Assembly: GCA_951640165.1 (NCBI GenBank)
Contig: OX621266.1
Location: forward strand, 5,642,001-5,706,000
Direction of reading: 5' to 3'
Source: Pseudoips prasinana
Lineage: Eukaryota > Arthropoda > Insecta > Lepidoptera > Nolidae
DNA length: 64,000 bases
Shown one piece after another: positions 32,637 to 44,257 of this stretch. Both the position numbers and the translations under genes were made by a program. The notes under the pieces were generated by a model. It did no database searches. It was not told the DNA's origin and saw only the letters and a program-made list of their open reading frames with translations. How positions within the stretch are numbered: the stretch's first letter is position 1; every line of letters begins with the position of its first letter.

Positions 32637-33028
32637 GATGGCCTCAGCGAGCAGAGGGGATTCGTTCGACGACTGTTGACCGATACACAAACTGTACCGT
32701 TTCTGTATTATTCAGTGTAGCAATATTTATATTAATAAAAAAATAGTGAAAGTGATTGTGTATCCTGAGTGTATAGAACAGGGATATATAAAAGGATATT
32801 AACATTCTAAACAAAGAAAATCAATACTCACAATCTCGCGACTTTTCACCATTTTTTTCGAAGATGCCCTCTTGTGTTACAACTGCGTCACTGAAAAAAG
32901 ATAAGTTTCATAAACAATGCAAGCAAGATATCACAAGCATATTTGCTCGTCACCAATGTAGTAGACAATCTTTTTATCGATACAATAGAATAATTAGACT
33001 CTTGCATACATTCAGCAGCTTGACAAAA

Positions 33029-33167
33029 ACAGACGCCAGCACATCCAGCTACCCCAATCTGTCAAATTTCTTTTATAGATTTTCGAGTTTTTCACAAAAG
33101 CATAACGTACCCTTTCAATTGGAGAAATTTGAAAGATTGGGGTAGCTTGATGTGCTGGCGTCTGTAC
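33029..33167. mobile_element. Tc1/mariner-type MITE (copy 2, in composite Q)
   Basis: ACAGACGCCAGCACATCC and GATGTGCTGGCGTCTGTA ends. Counterpart in the inverted copy at 56002-56142. Confidence 0.75.
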
Positions 33168-33285
33168 AAGTCTTTTCTTTTTTTATGTTTAATAAGATCA
33201 AATTGAAGGCACTGAGCACGTGGTGAACGCAGAATGTTCTCAATCAGTAGTTTCATTTTAGCGACAAATACCGAGGGCACCCTTA

Positions 33286-33460
33286 GGCCTCCTACACACT
33301 ATGCGGTGAGCCGGAATGCGGTCAGCCGTCAGCAATCAATATTGCTGACCGGCTGCCGCATCACAGTGCGAATAAAAATTACTGTCTGGTGCAAATATCT
33401 GAGTTCGGTCAGCCGTACGGCTGGCCGCAATGCGGCTAGCCGCAAAGTGCGTAGGAAGCC
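33286..33460. mobile_element. PIF/Harbinger-type MITE, 175 bp, TTA target site
   Basis: Ends GGCCTCCTACACACTATGCGG and CCGCAAAGTGCGTAGGAAGCC, flanked by TTA at 33283-33285 and 33461-33463. Internally rich in GCCGCATT-type inverted words. Identical size at 55709-55883. Confidence 0.7.
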
Positions 33461-33600
33461 TTACTGGTTTTGAACCATAGCTCAGGGGGTCACGGAAATA
33501 AAATGTCGCAATTTTAAAAGAAGGCTCTACAGGCAAGGGGTCACTGATTTAAAGAACGTACATCAACACACACAAGCACACACGGTGATCGCACCAGTAT

Positions 33601-34355
33601 TTAATTTTCATAAGATATTCGCAAGTTTAGAATTTTCATCACCCGAACCGAGGTTACAAGGCGGGTAGTTTTTGCCCATACATTACGTATATCTCTATCC
33701 ACAAACATACGATTCCAATCATTATTTTTGTGTCTATCGTTTAATATTAGCCCCCCTATATATAAAGTAACTTCGTTTTCATTATAATACACATATATAT
33801 TTCTAAAATCGACTCTAAACAATAGTTTTTGTGTATTTTGTACTGAAAACATAGTTTTTGGTCAATTACTTATTATTTTTACACAGTGTATATAGCTTTT
33901 ATAATTCTAATATCAAAAACTCAAGGAAACGCATCCGCCAACAGCCTATATGCGGTTGTAAGACACATGATCTTTGAGTTCTTTGCTATAAAGCCTAATT
34001 TTCTACTACAAATTATAGTTTTTTAGTAATATCTAATTGGTTTTCTACTGTAACCTAATCTGTTTATTTACTTACCTGTTAGCTCTTGTCGAGACGCATC
34101 CAACGACACTGCACACACGGTGATCGCACCAGTATTTCATAAGATATTCGCAAGTTTAGAATTTTCATCACCCGAACCGAAGTTACGAGGCGGGTAGTTT
34201 TTGCCCATACATTACGTATATCTCTATCCACAAACATACGATTCCAATCATTCTTTTTGTGTCTATCGTTTAATATTAGCCCCCCTATATATAAAGTAAC
34301 TTCGTTTTCATTATAATATACATATATATTTCTAAAATCGACTCTAAACAATATA
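33601..34355 (-). repeat. Conserved 250-bp ORF-bearing motif, two direct copies
   Basis: 33601-33852 and 34137-34355 both encode (minus) FRVDFRNIYVYYNENEVTLY and RLVTSVRVMKILNLRISYE. The inverted composite also has two copies (54786-55088 and 55320-55570). The reading frame is conserved better than the flanks would suggest, but no family is recognised. Confidence 0.55.
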
Positions 34356-34510
34356 ATCGGCGGTGGCGTGTGCTCCGCTCTTGCCGGGAAGAGGGCTGCC
34401 ACTACTTCCTCCAGCCGCTCGGGTTGGAGACTCTCCGTGAGTGGAGACGCCGCGGCTCGAAGTTTCCCTCGAACCGTACGATAAAGGCGCCCCCACGGAT
34501 CTCCGTCCAA
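34356..34510 (-). pseudogene. R1-type LINE ORF2 shard
   Basis: The minus strand reads GDPWGRLYRTVRGKLRAAAS and then EEVVAALFPARAEHTPPP, a stretch typical of R1-clade ORF2 between endonuclease and RT. Counterpart at 54561-54715 (plus). Confidence 0.6.
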
Positions 34511-34612
34511 TCATAAAAGTCTTTTACTCATTCTTTATTGTAGTGATATAAAACTCCTGTTTATTTTTAGGTAGATACTAGATAGATTAACATAATAGGC
34601 TATGGTAACTAT

Positions 34613-35085
34613 TGAACATCAAGAAAGAAGAAAGAAAGAAGAAAGAAAATCCATTTATTCAGTAAACTGACACAGATAATAATAACAATATATATAAATG
34701 TATACAAACAGAAGTCCTTAATTCTTATCTGTGTGAGTCCGAATTGGTCCCATCTCAGCACTAGCTGCAACATTAACAGTTGCAGCGCTGGTTTTATGAT
34801 GGAACCACGTAAAATAACTCACGAACAATTAGCGTACAGCTCGCAGTTAGAATTTTACAGTACCTGGACACCAAAATATAACTTATAGCTAATATAAACA
34901 ATAAATGTATGCAAAAACGAACTTAATAAATAAATATTAATAAATTAACACCAATTTGGAGATGCATAACACAGACAGTATATAAAATTATTGTTATAAT
35001 GTCGACATTCTGGTCATAACTTGTCCATAACAATACATAAGTGCACCAATAAAAATGACTCGACTATGACACAATCAATATACAT
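34613..35085. other. No gene; AAGA microsatellite at start
   Basis: (AAGAAAG)n at 34620-34660, then AT-rich sequence with no domain. Confidence 0.5.
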
Positions 35086-36008
35086 ACATTACATTTATTT
35101 AATCCATATTTTTTAGCTGAGTCGGTCAATTATATGCTCTTGGATTGGCTGTCAGACAGATGTGAAGAAAAAAGGGACGCGGAAATTGAATTACTTGAAA
35201 AATCTATTATGAACAGTAAATTATTATGCTTCTTAATACTAAGTTTATAGCGTAAATATGTTTGATGTATAAGTAAAAGTGGTAATTGTGAATTTTCGAT
35301 ATAAAAGTGAAATATGTATGAAAACAATATTGATCGAGTAATGGTGATGCTATTGTGACGGAGTTCTTCACTGCATGAGCGTCTGGGCATTGTTGTGTTG
35401 AGCTCATTAATAGTGTGTCTTGCGGTACTCCTTCCTACAAAAGTGTGCAAAGAGATGGGTAAGTTCAGCCTTGAAAAAGTATTAAATAGTATTTGAACTG
35501 AGTTTTTGTCGCGTCAACAATTCTTTTTTATAATTGGCATTAAATGTATATACTGTTCGCAGGCACTTCAACGGAGGAGGTATATTGCACCAGACCTTTG
35601 CGGCGGCATATTTAAAAGATCCACGAAAAGCTGCAGTCCTATGTCTCGGAATTAGGATCAGGTGAGCTGAAGACCTGGTTCTATAACTATTAACATCTGT
35701 TGACCAAGTTAATTTCCTGTACAGATACTCAGGCCTTGTTGGCAATCACACCAAATACAAGAGTTGCCAAGTGAAGTAGTCTACGAGCTGACATTTTTAA
35801 CACACTATTTATGTACGATGTTACATGTGTTCGTGGTGGTACATTAAAACAGAAACGGGCACAGGCATTTTGTATCCGCTGGACTAGCCGTTGTGTTCTA
35901 GCCAGTAGCCAGGCTCCATACACAGTGTCAGCATAATTTAGGCGAGAGAGGATAAGTGACTCACATAGTAATATGCGTATATTGGTGTTTATGTAAGGTC
36001 TTATTCGA
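35086..36008 (-). pseudogene. LINE ORF2 C-terminus with frameshift, plus 3' UTR
   Basis: On the minus strand 36005-35729 encodes LLYRIRPYINTNIRILLCES, then SRLNYADTVYGAWL, and after a frame change near 35735 encodes LIPRHRTAAFRGSFKYAAAK and WCNIPPPLK. This is the distal reverse-transcriptase/connection region of a Jockey/CR1-like LINE. The 3' UTR appears to run to an A-rich tail near 35090. Its 5' truncation point (about 36008) abuts the P-like element. Confidence 0.7.
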
Positions 36009-36011
36009 TAC

Positions 36012-37430
36012 AATAGTTTGAGGCGATAAAAGGATCGTTTTTCTAGATTTCCCAAAAACGAGGAATTGAAACAAAAATGGATGAATATTGTTCCCGGTAA
36101 ATAATAATCTGATATAGCAACTAACTGTTTTATTACAAATAACATTCACATTTGTTTTAGAGTTTTTGCAAATTGACACAAAATACTATTCCCCACTACC
36201 AGCCACTAAGCATACCTACTCGAGATTGTTGCCTCTTACAACAAACGATTTTTCCAACCTGTCGTAATGTATATTAGGTATTTTATACCTACGTAATAAT
36301 TGTCTGCTGTGTGGTGACGGCGACAAATATCAGAATCAGAATATCATCACCCCATCTCATCCCGTGGGGGGCGTAGAAGTCGACCCGAGGGAATATCTAC
36401 CAGAGGACGGGAAGCAGCTTCCTTCTGAGTACTACGACCATCATACTGCGATCGCCAACCCGCCTGCCAAGCGTGGCGATTATGGCATATCCCCTCAAGA
36501 TGATTCTTGAGGGAGGCTTGTCCAGCAGTGGACTTATTTAAGCTGTAATGATGATGATGATGATGATGATGATGAATAATTGTCTATTTCACTATATCTA
36601 ACACTAAAACGAGGCTACTGTTTCCTCGTGTCAGTGTTTGTTATGAGTAAATAGGTAAGAAATAGACAATTGCTACACTCTTATTAATAACAAAAGATAT
36701 AAAATTATCTCAGTTGTTTAGATTAAGCCACTTAGAAGATATTTTCAATTAAGGTAGTGAGTATAGTACTATCCGTGGAATAAATTTAAAAATCGGGCCT
36801 GTAGTCTATTAGTGTTACCTGATTTTCACAATCTAATCTATATTGAATATATGTATTACAATAATTATCCTAGAATACTATAGCCGACTGACACAAAACA
36901 CTTGTTGCGAAAAAGAATATAAGTAAATAAAACATATAATATACTTGAAAACTATTTGGATACATTACGAATATATAATATTTGGAAAGTCTACTGCCTT
37001 TGTCCAAAATATCTACCACTACTCACACTTACATTAGGCGGGAATTGTACTATAAATAATTATATAATTTCCAAACGTTTAAAAAATCTACAAATAATCT
37101 TGGTATAATTTAATTTATATTGCTTGCAGAGAGGCATACAAAATAAAGAAAGTATAAGTAACGAAAACATCTCGAATACGTATACCTAGGTATGCAGTGG
37201 GGCGAACAGTAACTTTAAAAGCACTGCACAGGTAGTATGATTATACTTCAAAAGTAAGTTTATTCATTCTCATAAAAACAAAATTTTAAATTTGGCGCGT
37301 TAAAACATTCGCATAATTCCACGACGCATGGTCACTCTATTAGAAGGAGATGCCATCCAAAACAGCTACTTCTTGCTCGGGCCGGTTTTGCTCCCTCAGT
37401 GCGCAATCTTGTTATATTATAATATCTTTG
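36012..37430 (+). mobile_element. P-like element, copy 4 (5'-truncated, long variant)
   Basis: Begins inside the THAP second exon (TTTCTAGATTTCCCAAAAAC), which here ends early at PGK-stop. It carries a 240-bp RTE-tail repeat at 36335-36575, shares 36580-37220 (inverted) with copy 3 at 60440-61080, and ends with the family terminal repeat (GTTATATTATAATATCTTTG) at 37430. Confidence 0.7.
36335..36575 (+). mobile_element. RTE-tail-like retroposon with (GAT)n tail
   Basis: CCCCATCTCATCCCGTGGGG to TTGTCCAGCAGTGGACTTAT, then (GATGAT)n. The tail wording is typical of lepidopteran RTE-derived repeats. Also at 41858-42080 and 61555-61800 (minus). Confidence 0.65.
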
Positions 37431-38004
37431 GTTCAAACCAAATTTTCGGGGAATTTTAGATACGGCTTGAAGATAAATCTAAACTGTCATCTGGAAACAC
37501 TGATATACTGTATTGGACCAAAGATATTATAATACATAAATTCAACTATTTTATACGTCAAGTAAGTTATTTTTAGGCTGGCCATCTGTTAGACAGGGAC
37601 AGATTTGTTCATTCTTGATACATTAAAACGATAAATTGCTGACTTAAAGACCTAGCAGCAAACAAAGTGGCTTCTCGCCTTGTATCTTAACTTTCTTTTC
37701 TTTCTTTTTTGTTGATTACAGATGGAATGAAAAAATAATATGTTGATGCTGATCAGGACTCAGAATATGTTCCGAGTTCACGGACGAACATATTAAAGTG
37801 TCCATTAAGTGGTGTTTCAAGTCTATGTGGAGACTCTGGACGTATTAATAAAATTATAACAAATACAAAAATGATTAGAACTCCATCAACAACTTCTAAT
37901 CTATCATTATATTTAACCAATAGTGTTTTCGTGGCGTCTTCATCAAAAATATACAAAATAACCTCAGATTTATCTTACCGAAGTATTGAAAAGGAATACC
38001 AAAC
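37431..38004. other. P-like and repeat-X fragments; no gene
   Basis: 37431-37512 is a minimal copy of the X terminus (CAAATTTTCGGGGAATTTTA), and 37532-37605 is an inverted piece of the P-like 5' region (GTTATTTTTAGGCTGGCCAT). The rest to 38004 is unassigned. Confidence 0.55.
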
Positions 38005-39425
38005 AAGTTTAAGTTGCTGCCAAGGTGTTCGAGATGGCAATACATAGTTGCCTTTATACGCAGGTAGGTGTCCAACTGTCAGACGCGCAGCATGGGTTTC
38101 GGCCTGGGCGTGGGACAGCTGGGAACCTGCTCCACTTGATGACCAAGGTAGTGCCGGCAGTGGATGCTGGAGGCCAAGTCGATGTGGCCTATTTCGACTT
38201 TAGAAAGGCATTTGATACGGTGGATAACGACATCCTGCTGCTTAAACTAGCCAACGCGGGATGTACCCCACATACGCTCCAATTTTTTGCCAACTACTTA
38301 AGGGACAGGTGTCAGTATGTAGACTGTAATGGATACCATTCGGATGTATATCTTACCAGGTCCGGTATCAGTCAAGGCAGTAACCTGGGTCCCCTTTTGT
38401 TTATTTTAACAATAAATGATCTTCCCGATGTGGTGAATAACTCCACAGTTTTGTTTTTTGCTGATGACCTAAAATTGGTCCATGAGGTTTCACATAGCGG
38501 GGATTGTGAATTGCTACAAAGTGACATCGACAAAGTTCTCGATTGGAGCTTTAAAAATAAACTCTATTTTAACGTGGCAAAATGTTCATTGGTAACTTTC
38601 AGTCGAGCGCGCACGCCTCACCGCTGTCAGTATCATATAAACGGGGAACCCTTGCAGCGCGTCACTGAAGTCAAGGACCTAGGGATTCGTTTTACTGCTG
38701 ATGTTCACTTTAGGACTCATATCATTGCTGTATGTAAAAAAGCGTTTCGAGGTCTAGGGGTGGTATTGCGAGAGGCTGGCCAGTTTACAAACATTAAAGC
38801 ATTGAAAGCGCTGTTTGAAGCGCTTGTACGATCACACTTGGAAAGCAACGCGTTGGTTTGGTCTCCGCATGAAGCTAAATACATATCAATGTTAGAAAAA
38901 ATACAGAATAAATTTGTCAGATTTTTATATTTTAAGTTATATGGTGTTTATCCGGGCTATCCTCTATTATATCCCACTTTATTTATTCTGGGCATGGTAG
39001 GTTACTGCAAATTGGAAGTGAGGAGGGACGTTACATTAGCCATTTATTTATTCAAAGTGATGCGTGGAATAGTGCATAATCCAGCCATCTTGCACGAAAT
39101 AAGACTCTGTGTCCCGGATAACTACAGGGAACGGCGGAGACGGCCGCCGCTGCTGGACGTGCCGTGCGCGCGGACCAACTTGCTGCAGCGCGCGCCGCTA
39201 ACGCGGGCACTGCGCGCTCTTAACGCGGTAGGGGATACGGTTGACATGTTTACGTGTTCGCTGAGTGGGTTCACGATGGCAATGAATGTTTTGTTTAGTT
39301 TTAAGTAATTAACTATAATTGTTTTTAATTAAGAATCTGTATTATGTGTCTACTCCACCGAATTGGTTTTGACTGTAATGATGGTGTAGTTCTGTGTGTA
39401 AATAAATAAATAAAAAAAAAAAAAA
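38005..39425 (+). mobile_element. 5'-truncated LINE with long open RT C-terminus and poly(A)
   Basis: Open from about 38005 to 39308. Reverse-transcriptase blocks in order: KVFE start, DAQHGFRPGRGTAGNL, VAYFDFRKAFDTVD, GISQGSNLGPLLFI, then the catalytic FADDLK (site residues A-DD), and a thumb/connection region through RFLYFKLYGVYPGYPLLYP. A stop precedes the first block, marking truncation. The 3' end is AATAAATAAATA plus a 15-bp A run (39411-39425). A related copy is at 53464-54478. Jockey/CR1-like; exact clade not certain. No stop inside 427 codons, so a young copy. Confidence 0.88.
38025..39308 (+). CDS. LINE reverse transcriptase, C-terminal part
   Basis: 427 codons of ORF2 from RT block 2 onward. 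ATG at 38025 is internal and not a natural start. It retains the FADD catalytic motif near residue 147-150 but lacks the endonuclease and RT fingers, so it cannot be autonomous. Confidence 0.85.
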   Translation: MFEMAIHSCLYTQVGVQLSDAQHGFRPGRGTAGNLLHLMTKVVPAVDAGGQVDVAYFDFRKAFDTVDNDILLLKLANAGCTPHTLQFFANYLRDRCQYVDCNGYHSDVYLTRSGISQGSNLGPLLFILTINDLPDVVNNSTVLFFADDLKLVHEVSHSGDCELLQSDIDKVLDWSFKNKLYFNVAKCSLVTFSRARTPHRCQYHINGEPLQRVTEVKDLGIRFTADVHFRTHIIAVCKKAFRGLGVVLREAGQFTNIKALKALFEALVRSHLESNALVWSPHEAKYISMLEKIQNKFVRFLYFKLYGVYPGYPLLYPTLFILGMVGYCKLEVRRDVTLAIYLFKVMRGIVHNPAILHEIRLCVPDNYRERRRRPPLLDVPCARTNLLQRAPLTRALRALNAVGDTVDMFTCSLSGFTMAMNVLFSFK

Positions 39426-41404
39426 AAGTTAAAAGAGCTATTGCTAATAGTCAAGAATTTATATTATAAGTATATTAGATATTTATAGATATTGTTATGT
39501 AAGGCATTACCAAATCGCTAAATGAGGCAGTTCGGAAACAGGAAGTGCTTCGTTAATGTTTTTTAAAACTGAACGTGAGAAAGGTTATGGACAGGACAAA
39601 AACCGTAACATTTTTTCTCTTTATATATATGTTGCCAAGCTTTTAGGTATTTCCATATCCCATCGTTTTTGAAACTGGACATAGTCAAAACGAGAGAGAT
39701 TCCATGCATGCACGCATAGAAAAAACCCTAAAAATAAAGTGTTGTATACCCCTGACCAAATTTTTAGCATTATTCAAGATTCAAAGATATCTGCCGAAAA
39801 ATATCGTATCACAGAATTGCAGCAGTCCGAAATGTAATCCGCTGGTCTGACGTCATGGAAGTAAGCGTGGTCGATTAACAAGCAGATAAGTTGTTTTTCA
39901 AATATTTTTATGAAGATTCTTATTCAGAGCTCGACATAAACCGCACTCAATCTGCCACAGCTAAACGACGAGGACGTAAGCGTGCAGTTGTTTGCTTGAA
40001 TATTGTGAGGTTGCAACGTGCATACCACCTGACAATACGAATAAGCAAAGCTTTGCAAACATACTTTTAAGTATATGTAAAAGTGAAGCTATTCCTCGAA
40101 TTTACCATTATTTCTCCAATCCATGTCAAAAAAATAATAAAATTGACGTCAAAGTTGATTTCTAGGACTTTTATTAGTAATCAAAGTTCATGTTAAATTG
40201 AAGCGTCAGTTTTCATTCTATGGTTTATTAATATATAACTTAAAAAGCAAATTATTGCGTTTATTCCGTTTAATACCTTCTAATATTACATTTACATACA
40301 AAAATAGTCGATATTGAGTGCTAACATTAACACTTTTATTCAAAATTTCCTTGTACCTAATAATGTTATCAATCAATACCATTTTTAATATTACTTGATA
40401 GTACCACAATAACTCGGTAATAACACGTTATATATCATCCCTCAGATAAAAATAACGCTGTATTCGTCCATAACATAATGTTACGTAATATTTTGTTTGA
40501 GAAATTTACAGCAATAATCCCGTAAGTAGCTTTACTGTAATGTGTAATGCATAGAATTTTAGGTATTATTTGTTTTAGTGAATTACTCGGTTTTGAATAA
40601 AAGGAATTTCATTATAATGACGCAGTTATATTTCACAAAAAATTAGCTTTCGTTTAATACATAAATAACTCCGATAAACTCGGCTCGGATGACTCGTTGA
40701 AAAGATATTCGATAAAATGAGTAAATCTTTTCTCCTGTAAAATTTGGAATTTTCGATTACCGGATTATTACATGTTGGTAGATAAAATAATAGTAGATTT
40801 ATAATTAGATACGGTATTAATAAAACAGCGGTAGGCTTACATTTTTGTGGCGACGGGTGGGTGTACGTCATACTTGTTTGTCGCATAAACACGTTTCAGT
40901 TGTTTGTCGTCTATTGTAAAACGTGTGTCCCGATCGGTTTGAGGATCATTCTTGTTCGAAACGTTGACCGGAGCGGAGCTCTCGGTGGTTGGAGGGACGA
41001 TTCAGTTTGAACAAATTTAAATTAACAGTAATGCTATTTGTGTCGATTATATTGGAACTGCCGTACTGAACAGACAGAGTGATTTAAAGCTAAGTAAACT
41101 TTGTATTATGTTTATATCTCAACGTGGTTTGTTTTATTAAATAATATGTTCACGTTGTATTTCTTGTATTTAAATGATTATTTCCGTATATGGTTAATAA
41201 ATATACCTCATAATAGATTACCTGGTTTTCATTATACACATATAACACCTCCATCATACATAAAGTATGATGCTTTGTTGTTGGTTAACGATATAAAGTA
41301 ATCTTATTTATAACAATTTATATTTTAGAGCTTTGCATATCTAGCTATATCTATACTTATCAATACATTTATTTGGTCTTACCTAACACGTGCAATGTAC
41401 TTAC
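39426..41404. other. Apparently unique, repeat-poor stretch; no gene recognised
   Basis: No family word from elsewhere in the window recurs here. 40850-41010 is less AT-rich and contains two TCAGTTG/TCAGTTT words of the arthropod initiator type, so it could be a promoter or 5' UTR, but there is no supporting ORF. 39560-40000 likewise unassigned. Confidence 0.35.
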
Positions 41405-41407
41405 TCA

Positions 41408-41505
41408 CTATGGAATCCACTGGTAAGAATATATCTGTCGCTGATAATTGCGCCGCTGCCGTGCCATTTGACAGACTCCAGGTTCTCACCGTGACCTATG
41501 AGAGC
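41408..41505 (-). CDS. Serine-protease-like exon (trypsin fold, partial)
   Basis: On the minus strand an acceptor TATATGTTCCAG is followed by an open exon reading ALIGHGENLESVKWHGSGAI, then ISDRYILTSGFHS, and a strong donor GTGAGT. The pattern GS-x-I-S-x-RYILT-(A/S)-G-x-H is that of the first catalytic block of insect trypsin-like/CLIP proteases. The usual CGGS is WHGSG and the AAHC block is SGFHS, so both cysteines of that disulphide are missing. It would be an active-site-altered homologue or a decaying exon. No neighbouring exon was found. Confidence 0.5.
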
Positions 41506-41555
41506 CTGGAACATATAGTAAAATCACATTATTTTAGGAGGCCTTTATATCTAGA

Positions 41556-41788
41556 TGCTCTCACCGGTCAGTAAGTGATTGGCGAAGTTAAGCAACTAGG
41601 CGCGTCTATGGATGGATGACCAACAAACTGGTTTAATTTCTGAGCATCTCCGTGCTGCGCAGGGCACGTTAAGCTGTCAGTCCCGGTTGTAATCACTAGG
41701 CAATAGTCGTTAAGCCATGTCAGAGGCCTACTGGACGACTTGAACAAACCTGACTCTAGAGAACCACTACCCATACGATAAAATTATT
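41556..41788 (+). mobile_element. 5S-rRNA-derived SINE (copy 2)
   Basis: GCGAAGTTAAGCAACTAGGC and ATGGATGGATGACC match 5S rRNA internal-promoter segments; the body ends CCACTACCCATACGATAA. Confidence 0.7.
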
Positions 41789-41799
41789 GTTTTTCTGCT

Positions 41800-42080
41800 T
41801 TGATCTTCGCACCGGACAATTATTTGTGTAACCCACTATTTGTTATTCTTGGTTTAGGTATCATCATCATATCAGCCAAATAACGTCTACTCCTGCCTCC
41901 CCAAAGAATGGGGGGATATGCCATAATCGCCACCCTTGGCGAACGGTTTGGCGATCGCAGTTTGATGGATTGGATTCACTGAAAAACGCAGCTGCCCGTT
42001 CTCTGGCAGGTATTCCCCCGGCGATCTCTACGTCCCCCACGGGATGAGATGGAGTGATGATATTCTTCGCTGTCACCACA
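41800..42080 (-). mobile_element. Family-C SINE shard (41808-41850) and RTE-tail repeat (41858-42080)
   Basis: TCGCACCGGACAATTATTTG is a family-C piece. CATCATCATATCAGCC to CCCACGGGATGAGATGGAG is the minus-strand version of the RTE-tail repeat at 36335. Confidence 0.6.
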
Positions 42081-42599
42081 CAGCCATGGTCTGGGTATGT
42101 GTATTGTAAAGTCTCCAGTGATCTAGGGATATTAAATTTCCTATTGACGTAGTTTTTTACAAAGTAAATAAAATCTGAACAGCCTGAGGGGCACAGGACG
42201 CTTAATTACCTCAGAGTGTAGTAAAACTAAGATGTAACGCAACTGCAGAAAGGAATACACTCGGCTATCATAAAATATAAAGTGTAAGGGTTCCAGATCC
42301 CATTGGAGATGGGGAATAGGTCCCCAACACGTGATTTATGCCCCTGGTAATATACAAGCGTTGATGCTTTTTGGTAACTGCTGGAAGCGTGGATCCGAAG
42401 GCAACCGCAGACCACAACCAAGATGTGGCAAAAGTGGTTTACATATTTTTATATATAATATATGTATCCAGTATACCTGGCCTTTTTTTACGTGGTGGAA
42501 ATGGCTCTGCCTACTCCTTTGAGAAACAAGCGTGCTATGTATGTATATGTCCAGACCGTGATATCACGGTTGTTTTCTAATTCTTGGTTGTTGACGAGG

Positions 42600-42760
42600 A
42601 ACAAGGAAAAATGATTGGACATTTAATTCGACACGACCAGTTCATCACCAACATCATAGAAGGCACAACTGAGGCATGGAGAAAGAGAGACAGACAGAGG
42701 AGAAAGTGAAGGAATTTGTGAAATTAGAGGCTTCCAAGGAAGTCAAGGAGAAGGCTGGAA
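42600..42760 (+). pseudogene. LINE ORF2 C-terminal shard
   Basis: MIGHLIRHDQFITNIIEGTTE is readable at 42611-42675, a block common near the end of RTE-like LINE proteins (GHLIRHD). It is followed by Glu/Lys-rich decay. Confidence 0.55.
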
Positions 42761-43800
42761 ACTGCTACACCGACAGGTGTACATCATTTAAATTGGAGAG
42801 AGATAATTTTGCTGCAGAATTAAATAAAACTTTTAAGATTTCCTATTAGAATTTTCTCATCATAACGCTTTGGTGAGAGGGTGCGGGACGCCGCGCCGTC
42901 CGCTGCCGTCAAGAGACTTTGGGCGGTGCGACGCTACGGTAAAGACATCATGGCATCAGAGGCAACAGTCTTTCACTCCCTGAGATCAACCGATCTCCAT
43001 TCCCTAAAGTTTATTCGCGGGTTCAATTGTGTACAGTCTTAATTAATGCTAACGGTAATATAACCAGTATGAAATGAAATAATAAAATTTATTCAGCACT
43101 TGGGTATTAACATGCACTTGTACTTGTCAAGCTCACAATGCAGTACACAAACATAGTAGAATATAGTATAAAAGTAACAAAAAAAATTAATTAATCCGTT
43201 AGTGCGTGTTTGATTACCAAGCTCCAGTTGTACTTCTGGGGGTCTCGGCTAATAAATAAAACCAATCTCCGATATATAAAAACTGTATTGTATCTGATTC
43301 AATTAATGTAAGTAGCCGCGTTGCTTGCGTTGAGTTTAGTGAGCGAAATCCCCGCCGCTGTAGCTCGACGGCCGGTTCGCGAGGTGGGGAAGGACATTGA
43401 AGGTCAGCGGACTGGTCGGAGGCGTAAGCGCAGGGCCGCCTGGTGTGATGTCCGGAACATATTCCCCGGGTTGAAGATAACTCTTCAAGAAGATGATGAT
43501 GATGGCGAGACGGGAAGAGGGCAGATGTTGTTGTAGGCCCGTGTTATCGTACCCTTCTTTGTTAAAATATCGGCGACTCGACAATGGCCATCTGACCCTG
43601 TTCTCACGGCAATCACTCTTATATGGCCGCCGCCACAAAAAGGCAGATAACATATTTTTACACAATTCCTTCATTATGGGTATCAAATGCAAGAGCTTGA
43701 CTAGTGGAATACGATAACATAAGAAAAGTCGGTTTTTGAAATATTAAATTTATTGAAACAAGTTATTTTACATCAGCCCATTATGGTGGGAACCTATATT
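42761..43800. other. No gene; assorted repeat shards
   Basis: 43060-43145 is the inverted relative of 9860-10030. 43310-43500 is GC-richer with a (GAT)n stretch. 42840-42960 is GC-rich. No protein domain recognised. Confidence 0.45.
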
Positions 43801-43939
43801 GTACAGACGCCAGCACATCCAGCTACCCCAATCTGTCAATCTTCTTTTAGACTTTCAACTTTATCACATAAGCGTAAGGTTGACTTTCAATTGGGGAAAT
43901 TTGACAGTTTGAGGTAGCTTGATGTGCTAGTGTCTGTAC
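43801..43939. mobile_element. Tc1/mariner-type MITE (copy 3)
   Basis: GTACAGACGCCAGCACATCC and GATGTGCTAGTGTCTGTAC ends. Confidence 0.75.
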
Positions 43940-43943
43940 GTAC

Positions 43944-44100
43944 AGTCGCCTCGGCACTTCGTGTCCCGGGTTCGATTCCCGAACAGGTCAATTATTTGTT
44001 TGACCTGTAAGAAGTTCTTACTCTGGCTGTAGTTTGTGTACCCCGCGACGGAGGGGTTAATTTCCATAGTAGGTAGGCGTCCGGCGGTGGCGGTAGAAAA
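43944..44100 (+). mobile_element. SINE family C (head incomplete)
   Basis: B box GGTTCGATTCCCGAA, then CAATTATTTGTTTGACCTG and GTACCCCGCGACGGAGGGGT. Confidence 0.7.
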
Positions 44101-44257
44101 GTAGTAAATGTAGTAAGTATAGTAAATCAAGAAGCTTAATTTTCCTATGAAACATGCTCATCAACCTATGCTCGGAGTATCCCTGCGCGATCGAATCTGA
44201 AGCCACGAAAACAAATTAGCCGACATAGCCCAAAGAATTGTCAAACTGAAGTGGCAC

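Larger units (their letters stand above)
31878..34612 (+). repeat. Composite repeat Q, left copy (2.7 kb)
   Basis: Starts AAAGCGCCATCTGTTGG and ends GGCTATGGTAACTATTGA. The same segment lies inverted at 53441-57293, where a LINE interrupts it. It contains, in order, a tRNA-like head, a GC-rich LINE-like block, a Tc1-type MITE, a Harbinger-type MITE and two copies of a conserved 250-bp motif, then an R1-type LINE shard. No terminal inverted repeat or target duplication was found. Confidence 0.8.

Noticed and set aside
33336..33536. ORFs in the GC-rich inverted repeat (also 55633-55935)
   Set aside because: They lie within the 175-bp Harbinger-type MITE and arise from its palindromic words.
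40850..41010. Promoter/transcription start with initiator-like TCAGT words
   Set aside because: Two short words are too weak; no linked ORF or exon on the plus strand.
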